Below are positions 58,360 through 64,000 of a DNA stretch of 64,000 nucleotides, one piece after another. The translations under genes and the position numbers were made by a program. Under the pieces are notes generated by a model. It was not told where the DNA came from and searched no databases. It saw only the letters and a program-made list of their open reading frames with translations. Position 1 is the stretch's first letter, and every line of letters starts with the position of its first letter. The DNA is from a virus, in IMG/VR virus record IMGVR_UViG_3300019776_000324, positions 250,001 to 314,000 of that record. One strand, written 5' to 3'.

Positions 58360-59567
58360 AACATGTAACAGAAAATACACATTGCCTAGCGTGTGGGTCA
58401 GGCGACATACACACAGCACTAGATTTAGGCAAGCAACCTTTAGCAAACAGTTATAAAGATTCAGCAGACGAGCCAGAAGCACGATACCCACTGGGTGTTA
58501 GGCTATGTCGTAAGTGCTATCACTTGCAACTGAGTCACACTGTGGATCCCGAAATCATTTATAAAAACTACCTGTATGCTACTGGTACTAATCAAACTAT
58601 CAAAGATTACTCAGCGTGGTTTGCTAACTTTTGTTTAGAGTCATGTAATCGTGCCGGTACAGTGTTAGACATTGGTTGTAATGATGGTACTCAACTTGAT
58701 TACTTCAAAGCACTTGGTGTCAAGACATATGGAATTGATCCTGCGGAAAATTTGCACTCTAGAAGTGGTGCCAATCACAATGTAGTATGCGATTTCTTTG
58801 GCCCGCAGGCTGTGGAAAAATTAAACACGGTCTACTATGATCTTATCATAGCACAAAATGTATGTGCTCATAATCCAGATCCACGGGCATTTTTAGAATC
58901 ATGCTATCAATTAATGGCCGATCATACTGTGTTGTTTGTACAGACTAGCCAGGCTGACATGGTTCTACACAATGAATTTGATACTATCTATCACGAACAT
59001 GTAAACTTTTTCAATGCTAATAGCATGAACGAACTGGCCAAACGAGTTGGTTTGCATCTGATTGATGTTATTAAAGCTCCTATTCATGGCAACAGTTATA
59101 TTTTTATTTTAAGTAAACAGCCGTTTAACAAAAATCGTATTAGCAACATTATCGGACTTGAAGCGGCCTATGGACTGCTTGATGTAGAAACATATATCAA
59201 GTGGGAAAAGTATGTGCAGTCACTTGTTCGTAAATTAAAAGCACAGATTAATGCTTATCGCAAAGATGGTTACGCTATTGCAGGTTATGGTGCTGCGGCC
59301 AAGGGTAATACCTTGCTGAATTTTACTGATATCAAACTTGATTTTATCATTGACGACAATCCGCTCAAGCAAGGAAAGTTTACGCCAGGTACTAGTTGTC
59401 CTATTGTTAGTATTGATCATCTTACAAAGTTTAAAAAGAAAGACAAGATTTTGTTTATGCCCTTGGCTTGGAACTTCTTTCCAGAGATCAAGTCAAAAAT
59501 TCAATCTGCTAGAAGCAATCCTAACGATCTCTTTATTCGTTATTTTCCACAGGTTGATGTACAATAA
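58356..59567 (+). CDS. Deoxysugar C-methyltransferase-like protein
   Basis: 403 aa. N-terminal zinc site CLACGSGD...CRKCYHLQL (residues about 10-52), SAM-binding VLDIGCNDGTQLDYF (near 103), HEHVNFF (near 210) and C-terminal AGYGAAAKGNTLLNF (near 310): the three-part layout of NovU/TylC3-type C-methyltransferases. Acts on a 4-keto deoxysugar nucleotide, fitting the dehydratase upstream. TAATG overlap downstream. Confidence 0.8.
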   Translation: MKHVTENTHCLACGSGDIHTALDLGKQPLANSYKDSADEPEARYPLGVRLCRKCYHLQLSHTVDPEIIYKNYLYATGTNQTIKDYSAWFANFCLESCNRAGTVLDIGCNDGTQLDYFKALGVKTYGIDPAENLHSRSGANHNVVCDFFGPQAVEKLNTVYYDLIIAQNVCAHNPDPRAFLESCYQLMADHTVLFVQTSQADMVLHNEFDTIYHEHVNFFNANSMNELAKRVGLHLIDVIKAPIHGNSYIFILSKQPFNKNRISNIIGLEAAYGLLDVETYIKWEKYVQSLVRKLKAQINAYRKDGYAIAGYGAAAKGNTLLNFTDIKLDFIIDDNPLKQGKFTPGTSCPIVSIDHLTKFKKKDKILFMPLAWNFFPEIKSKIQSARSNPNDLFIRYFPQVDVQ

Positions 59568-60334
59568 TGAAAAATTATCTAATCAAAGGCCTGCATCGTA
59601 TTGGTAGTACTCAGTGGTGGCCTGGGCGTGATCGTGCCGACGAAGGTGACTTATTTTATTACTATACAAAGATGGCCGAACTAAGCGAAGCCAGCTTCTT
59701 TCACAACTTACAAGGCGATTGGGAATACATCAAGCTAGAGTCTGAAGCTACCGATGTAAACCATGTGTTCCGTCAGCAATTTGCTGCCATTTGGGATATT
59801 TGGAAATCAGAACCTTGTAACATTTATTACTGCGGCAGTGATGTACAAGTGTTAAAACCTGTGGAAGTGTTTGGTCGATACAAGCATTTCTTGATGTTTA
59901 ATTATACCGATCCAAAGAGTTTGGATGAGCATGCTCATTTCTTGAACGCTGACATACGCTATTATCCTGCCGAAATGGATCGAGACATGTTTGAACAAGC
60001 AACTCGAGATGTTGCTCAAGCTACAGAATGGAACAATGATCAAAAGCTGTATAATCGCATGGTGTGGTCGCAAGGGCTCGCTCCAGACGAAGTAATCGAT
60101 CCAACAATGGCCTATCAGGGTCCTTGGTTGCCAGGGCCGCAAGAAGCCAGAGACTTTACAGATAAGTGGAACGGATGCCGATTAGAAGATGCCAACATTG
60201 TACACTGGCATGGTAGCCGAAATGCCAATGGTAAATTACAACTTATGCAATCGGTAAATGATCAATTGGGCATACCAGCTGTTCCGGTTAATCCTAGACC
60301 AACAAAGACCTTAGATATCTCACATTATCCTTGA
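59567..60334 (+). CDS. Putative glycosyltransferase, GT-A-like
   Basis: 255 aa. NIYYCGSDVQVLKPVEVFGRY (near 85; SDV in the DxD position) and a C-terminal IVHWHGSRN resemble the GT8/GT32-like layout. Confidence is moderate because the N-terminal donor motif is not typical. TAATG-coupled to the methyltransferase; its TGA stop is embedded in the next -35. Confidence 0.5.
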   Translation: MKNYLIKGLHRIGSTQWWPGRDRADEGDLFYYYTKMAELSEASFFHNLQGDWEYIKLESEATDVNHVFRQQFAAIWDIWKSEPCNIYYCGSDVQVLKPVEVFGRYKHFLMFNYTDPKSLDEHAHFLNADIRYYPAEMDRDMFEQATRDVAQATEWNNDQKLYNRMVWSQGLAPDEVIDPTMAYQGPWLPGPQEARDFTDKWNGCRLEDANIVHWHGSRNANGKLQLMQSVNDQLGIPAVPVNPRPTKTLDISHYP

Positions 60335-60359
60335 CAAGACTGCTAATAAGTGTTAAAAT
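60331..60359 (+). promoter_or_regulatory. Sigma70-type promoter, TTGACA-17-TAAAAT
   Basis: -35 TTGACA at 60331-60336 overlaps the upstream TGA; -10 TAAAAT at 60354-60359; the ATG follows after 6 nt. Same geometry as 11491. Confidence 0.7.
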
Positions 60360-60365
60360 AGTAAT

Positions 60366-60902
60366 ATGAAAAAAGTATATTACACTTGGCAGGATGTTGA
60401 AAATCAAACACAAGAAATTCTGCGTCAACTACAGCGTGATGCATGGATGCCCGATTATGTTGTAGGGCTTACTAGAGGCGGACTTGTTCCAGCTAATCTT
60501 ATTAGCCAATACTTAGAAGTGCCAATGGAAACACTCAAAGTAAGCCTGCGTGACGATGCTAGCCAACCCGAATCAAACTTATGGATGGCCGAAGATGCAT
60601 ACGGTCATGTAGATTATGATCCAATGTCAGGTGGTGATGGGCGTCAAAAGATTCTTATTGTAGACGACATCAATGATTCGGGTGCTACACTTAATTGGAT
60701 TAAACAAGACTGGATGAGTAGTTGTATGCCTGGCGATCTAGAACGCTGGAATCATGTATGGAACGATAATGTTCGTGTTGCTGTACTAGTTGATAACGAA
60801 GCCAGCGCCAGTGAATTAAATGTTAGATATTCAGCCATTGACCTAAATAAAGCTGAAGAAGATTGTTGGATTGTGTTTCCTTGGGAAGATTGGTGGAAGT
60901 GA
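60366..60902 (+). CDS. Phosphoribosyltransferase
   Basis: 178 aa type I PRTase. YVVGLTRGGLVPANLIS (residues about 27-43) and the PRPP loop ILIVDDINDSGATLNWI (near 96-112) are clear. The family salvages purine or pyrimidine bases; substrate unknown. No Shine-Dalgarno; likely leaderless. GTGA overlap with the SGNH gene. Confidence 0.8.
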   Translation: MKKVYYTWQDVENQTQEILRQLQRDAWMPDYVVGLTRGGLVPANLISQYLEVPMETLKVSLRDDASQPESNLWMAEDAYGHVDYDPMSGGDGRQKILIVDDINDSGATLNWIKQDWMSSCMPGDLERWNHVWNDNVRVAVLVDNEASASELNVRYSAIDLNKAEEDCWIVFPWEDWWK

Positions 60903-61579
60903 AAAGTATAGTATCTTTTGGCGATAGCTTTGTATTTGGCAGTGAACTAGCTGACAACAACGATGGCTCCAAGGCCTGGCCTGCGCTGGTGGCCAAAGAA
61001 CTAGGATATTCTTATAATACATCTGCGGTTCCAGGGTGCGGCAATGATCATATTGCTAGACAAATTTATACATGGTTTTCTAATAACTCACCTGAAAATA
61101 CTCTAGCAGTGATCAACTGGACTTGGATGAGTCGTTGGGACTTTTATATTGTTGAGCACGAAACATGGATTACCTTAGGACCAACTTGTGTTCCAGAAAA
61201 ACTCAAAGATTTAGTTGATCGTACACAAGCCGAAGACATGATTGATTTTTATAAGACTCGAGCCAATAGTAGCTTGCTATGGAACAAGTTTAGAAACTTA
61301 CAAACCATTTGGGCTGTGCAACAATACATGAATCACAAGGGTATCAAGTCTGTACAAACTTACATGGACTATGAGTTGTTTGATCAAACCTTTCACGCAC
61401 CGGATTATATTAAAGAACTACAACAATTAGTGTTACCAAAATTACAATTATTTGATGATAAAAACTTTGTTGATTGGTCGCATGAACATGAATATCCTGT
61501 TACAATACAAGGGTGGCATCCGCTGGAACAAGCACATCAAGCGGCAGCAGAATATTGGAAAGATATTTACAAAATCTAA
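60899..61579 (+). CDS. SGNH-hydrolase-like protein, complete nucleophile block
   Basis: 226 aa from GTG at a GTGA overlap. VSFGDSFVFGSE (residues about 5-16) is a full GDS block; INWTWMSRWDFY and TYMDYELFD are shared with the paralogue at 14167; GWHPLEQAH at the C-terminus is in the DxxH position. Probable esterase or deacylase on a carbohydrate or lipid substrate. Confidence 0.65.
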   Translation: MKSIVSFGDSFVFGSELADNNDGSKAWPALVAKELGYSYNTSAVPGCGNDHIARQIYTWFSNNSPENTLAVINWTWMSRWDFYIVEHETWITLGPTCVPEKLKDLVDRTQAEDMIDFYKTRANSSLLWNKFRNLQTIWAVQQYMNHKGIKSVQTYMDYELFDQTFHAPDYIKELQQLVLPKLQLFDDKNFVDWSHEHEYPVTIQGWHPLEQAHQAAAEYWKDIYKI

Positions 61580-61582
61580 ATA
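61576..61582 (+). promoter_or_regulatory. T4-type late promoter, CTAAATA, 5 nt from the ATG
   Basis: CTAAATA overlaps the SGNH stop (TAA 61577-61579); CTATT then ATG at 61588. Predicted leaderless. Confidence 0.6.
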
Positions 61583-61587
61583 CTATT

Positions 61588-61794
61588 ATGAACATATACT
61601 ATAGAGAATCAACATTGTTAGAACAAATAAATGATGCTATTAGCGACTGCGCTACTAGTAAAAAGCACATTGACTATTTTGAATTAACCAGCGAAGAACT
61701 TGCTTCTAATTGGACCAGTTTTGATAGAACCACAAATAATGGTATCGATGTTAGATATTCCTATAAAGGTATTCCTATAAAGGTTAAAGAATGA
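61588..61794 (+). CDS. Unknown small protein, 68 aa
   Basis: MNIYYRESTLLEQINDAI... ending IPIKVKE; ATGA overlap with queE. A helix, then a short beta segment. No family recognised. Confidence 0.5.
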   Translation: MNIYYRESTLLEQINDAISDCATSKKHIDYFELTSEELASNWTSFDRTTNNGIDVRYSYKGIPIKVKE

Positions 61795-62648
61795 AAATTA
61801 AAGTATCAGAATTATTTTATAGTTTACAAGGCGAAGGTCGCTTTGTTGGTGTGCCAAGTGTGTTCTTGCGTACATATGGATGTAACTTTAAGTGTGCAGG
61901 CTTTGGTTGCAAGCCAGGCGAAAAGTCAACAGGCGCAGATGAAGTTGCTAAAGAAGTCAGCAAGTATGATACATTCTTAAGTTTGCCATTGGTTGAAACT
62001 GGCTGCGATAGCTATGCTAGTTGGCATCCTGCATTTAAACATTTGAGTCCTACTGTTACTACAGAAGATCTAGTGGACCAGATGTTAGCATTAACTCCAA
62101 ACAATTGTTGGGTACAGAACAACGGCAACGATGTACACTTGGTTATCACAGGAGGCGAACCATTGCTAGGCTGGCAACGAGCTTACAAAGAGTTATTAGA
62201 GCATCCACGCATGGCAGACTTAAAGAACATTACATTCGAAACCAATGGCACTCAAGAATTGCACGAAGATTTTAGACTGTATTTAGACTATTGGGCAAGC
62301 GATGGCGGACGAGAAGTTACATTTAGTGTTAGTGCTAAACTAAGTGCAAGTGGTGAAAAAGAAGAAGAAGCTATTCGCCCAGAGATTGTGCGTGTATATC
62401 AAGACTATGGACACACATATCTTAAGTTTGTTGTTGAAACCGAAGATCATGTCAACGAAGCTGTTCGTGCTGTAGATAAATTTCGTGCAGGCGGATTCGA
62501 AGGTGTTGTATATTTGATGCCACAAGGTGGAGTTGTTACTCCATATGATGCAAACAAATTAAACATTGCCAATATCTGTTGCGAGCGTGGATTCAACTAT
62601 AGTCCTAGATTGCATGTGGATCTTTGGGGCAATGGCTGGGGCAAGTAA
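61791..62648 (+). CDS. queE: 7-carboxy-7-deazaguanine synthase
   Basis: 285 aa. SELFYSLQGEGRFVGVPSVFLRTYGC (residues 6-31) and VITGGEPLL (near 118) are diagnostic for QueE. The cluster loop reads CNFKCAGFGC, i.e. Cx3Cx4C rather than Cx3Cx2C, a variant. A long insert (about 45-95) follows. Radical SAM ring contraction of 6-carboxytetrahydropterin to CDG, the substrate for QueC or direct DNA insertion. TAATG overlap downstream. Confidence 0.85.
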   Translation: MKIKVSELFYSLQGEGRFVGVPSVFLRTYGCNFKCAGFGCKPGEKSTGADEVAKEVSKYDTFLSLPLVETGCDSYASWHPAFKHLSPTVTTEDLVDQMLALTPNNCWVQNNGNDVHLVITGGEPLLGWQRAYKELLEHPRMADLKNITFETNGTQELHEDFRLYLDYWASDGGREVTFSVSAKLSASGEKEEEAIRPEIVRVYQDYGHTYLKFVVETEDHVNEAVRAVDKFRAGGFEGVVYLMPQGGVVTPYDANKLNIANICCERGFNYSPRLHVDLWGNGWGK

Positions 62649-62905
62649 TGTTCCCACAAGGTTTATACGGAATGAACATAACAGGAATGTGGATGGACGA
62701 ACAATACGACCCGTTTAATACTCGTGCAGAGTTTAAATCAGTTTACTTAGTATGGCCAAGGCGTTGCCACATAACAGGTCGGCGATTATGGTTAACTCGC
62801 GCTTACAAAGGTACCGCAGTATGGACTGGTCCTGGCACACCTGTAGAAGAACATCGTTACTACGACGAAGTAGAATACTTAATAGAAAAGTTAAAAGGAA
62901 ACTAA
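62648..62905 (+). CDS. Unknown small protein, 85 aa
   Basis: Starts in a TAATG overlap with queE. Begins MFPQGLYGMNITGMWMDEQ. Arg/Trp/Tyr-rich middle. Stands between queE and nadE, so it may relate to either; no motif recognised. Confidence 0.5.
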   Translation: MFPQGLYGMNITGMWMDEQYDPFNTRAEFKSVYLVWPRRCHITGRRLWLTRAYKGTAVWTGPGTPVEEHRYYDEVEYLIEKLKGN

Positions 62906-63658
62906 ATGTCATTGCAAGATCAAATTACAGCATGGATTAAAGAATACGCCCACAAGGCTAATATGAAAACACTAGTAGTAGGCATTAGTGGTGGCATTGA
63001 TAGTGCTGTAGTTAGTGCATTATGCGCACGAACTGGTCTGGATGTTGTTGCAGTGACCATGCCTATTCGTCAGCGTCCAGACTTGCACGATCTTAGTTTG
63101 CGTCAAGGATACTGGTTAAAGGCAAACTTTACCAATGTAAAACACGAAGTGATTGATCTCACTGATGTGTTTGATACATTTGAAAATCGCATGGGCGAGT
63201 ATAATGACCTGTTGGGATTTGCCAACAGTCGCAGTCGTTTGCGTATGGTTACCTTGTATCAGATTGCACAAAGTACCGCAGGACTAGTAGTAGGTACAGG
63301 CAACAAGGTAGAAGATTTTGGTGTAGGATTTTATACCAAGTACGGCGATGGTGGTGTAGATATCAGTCCTATCGCTGACTGCTATAAAACTGAAGTATGG
63401 CAAATGGGCCGTGAGATGGGTGTGTTAGACGACATTATCAATGCCGCTCCTACAGATGGATTATGGGACGACGGACGCACAGATGAGGATCAAATTGGCA
63501 TGAGCTATGCTGACTTAGAAATGGCCATGCGTATGTGTAACGGTGAAATGACTCCGTTAGGTGAGCCAACCGTAGTGGCAAAAATCAACAAGTTCCTTGA
63601 ATTAAATGCCCGTAATGCACATAAAATGAATCCTATTCCTGTGTTTAAAAAATCTTGA
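62906..63658 (+). CDS. nadE: NAD synthetase, ammonia-type
   Basis: 250 aa, RBS AAAAGGAAA. PP-loop VGISGGIDSAVVSALC (residues about 26-41), GLVVGTGNKVEDFGVGFYTKYGDGGVD (near 129) and APTDGLWDDGRTDEDQIG (near 189) are NadE signatures. They also distinguish it from QueC, which shares the PP-loop. No glutaminase domain, so it would use ammonia. Converts nicotinate adenine dinucleotide to NAD. Its TGA stop lies in a -35-like box. Confidence 0.88.
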   Translation: MSLQDQITAWIKEYAHKANMKTLVVGISGGIDSAVVSALCARTGLDVVAVTMPIRQRPDLHDLSLRQGYWLKANFTNVKHEVIDLTDVFDTFENRMGEYNDLLGFANSRSRLRMVTLYQIAQSTAGLVVGTGNKVEDFGVGFYTKYGDGGVDISPIADCYKTEVWQMGREMGVLDDIINAAPTDGLWDDGRTDEDQIGMSYADLEMAMRMCNGEMTPLGEPTVVAKINKFLELNARNAHKMNPIPVFKKS

Positions 63659-63683
63659 GGCCAGGCTAAAAACCAGATAAATT
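63655..63683 (+). promoter_or_regulatory. Possible sigma70 promoter, TTGAGG-17-TAAATT
   Basis: -35 TTGAGG at 63655-63660 includes the nadE TGA; -10 TAAATT at 63678-63683 is poor. Leader with CAAGGATTA before the ATG at 63720. Confidence 0.35.
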
Positions 63684-63719
63684 AGTCTGTAGCACTCAAA
63701 TATTATTCCAAGGATTAAA

Positions 63720-64000
63720 ATGAAAAAAATAGGATTTATCGGTATTGGCAAACTCGGTCTTGATTGTGCCGAAGTGTTTGCAGAAAAACATGAAGTACGC
63801 GGTTACGACATTTACCCACGCACCAGCGACACAGTAAAAGTATGCAGTATCGAAGAATTAGTCAATGAAAGTGAGTGGATCTTTATTGCTGTTCCTACTC
63901 CACACTCAGAAGGCTATGATGGATCAGTTCCAAGCAGTCACATGACTCCTAAGGACTTTGGCCACGATGCTGTTATTGATGCTATTAAAAATGTAAACAA
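63720..64000 (+). CDS. UDP-glucose/GDP-mannose dehydrogenase family protein, 3'-truncated by window
   Basis: The first 93 residues are visible. KKIGFIGIGKLGLDCAEVFA is a Rossmann NAD-binding turn; WIFIAVPTPHSEGYDGSVP matches the VPTP block of nucleotide-sugar 6-dehydrogenases. Would oxidise a UDP- or GDP-sugar to the uronic acid, extending the sugar pathway. RBS AAGGAT. Confidence 0.72.
   Translation, partial: MKKIGFIGIGKLGLDCAEVFAEKHEVRGYDIYPRTSDTVKVCSIEELVNESEWIFIAVPTPHSEGYDGSVPSSHMTPKDFGHDAVIDAIKNVN

Noticed and set aside
62906-63658. QueC
   Set aside because: The SGGIDSA PP-loop is shared, but GTGNKVEDFGVGFYTKYGDGG and APTDGLWDDGRTDEDQIG are NadE signatures, and the QueC zinc cysteines are absent.

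Overview
This window is a segment of a large, tightly packed, AT-rich genome of a tailed phage of the T4-like (myovirus) type, most plausibly infecting a Gram-negative aquatic bacterium. The phage assignment rests on recognisable T4-type replication genes (family B DNA polymerase, sliding clamp, clamp-loader ATPase), PhoH, a small DsbA-like DNA-binding protein, repetitive tail-fibre genes, and T4-type late promoter motifs (TATAAATA, CTAAATA or CATAAATA). A Gram-negative host follows from the Rz/Rz1 spanin pair and the lipobox lipoproteins. Every gene is on the + strand except phoH, and most neighbours overlap through ATGA, GTGA or TAATG junctions. I saw no tRNA, insertion sequence or CRISPR array.

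Layout. 1-6.1 kb: tail-fibre and other repetitive structural genes. 6.1-9.1 kb: small genes, including an orphan DNA polymerase III alpha-like fragment and a GroES-like co-chaperonin. 9.1-15.7 kb: clamp loader, radical SAM protein, HAD phosphatase, phoH (minus strand), SGNH protein and an APS-kinase/nucleotidyltransferase fusion. 15.7-18.0 kb: lysis cassette (DUF2061 membrane protein, GH19 endolysin, Rz, Rz1, 3-TM holin-like protein). 18.0-21.2 kb: DnaJ-like and ClpA-like chaperones. 21.2-24.6 kb: small structural proteins, a nucleotidyltransferase and a glycosyltransferase. 24.6-37.4 kb: a run of proteins, several beginning with a short peptide resembling the T4 capsid-targeting sequence, carrying enzyme domains (nucleotidyltransferase, HExxH peptidase, amidoligase, GNAT repeats, ParB-like, Dps, deaminase); I read this as a candidate virion-internal protein arsenal. 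37.6-45 kb: a structured non-coding stretch, DsbA-like protein, second radical SAM protein, DNA polymerase, sliding clamp and two methyltransferase-like proteins. 45-64 kb: DpdA-like transglycosylase with FolE, QueD and QueE (7-deazaguanine DNA modification), interleaved with sugar-nucleotide and glycosyltransferase genes, a large FG-GAP lipoprotein, MazG, a phosphoribosyltransferase and NAD synthetase.

How it may work together. The replication genes copy DNA whose guanines may be replaced by a 7-deazaguanine made through FolE-QueD-QueE and inserted by the DpdA-like enzyme. GroES, DnaJ and ClpA homologues would plug into host GroEL, DnaK and ClpP. The internal-protein candidates could be packaged in the head and injected. 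Expression appears to use both host-type sigma70 promoters and T4-type late promoters; a striking number of both lie 4-8 nt upstream of the ATG, predicting leaderless mRNAs.
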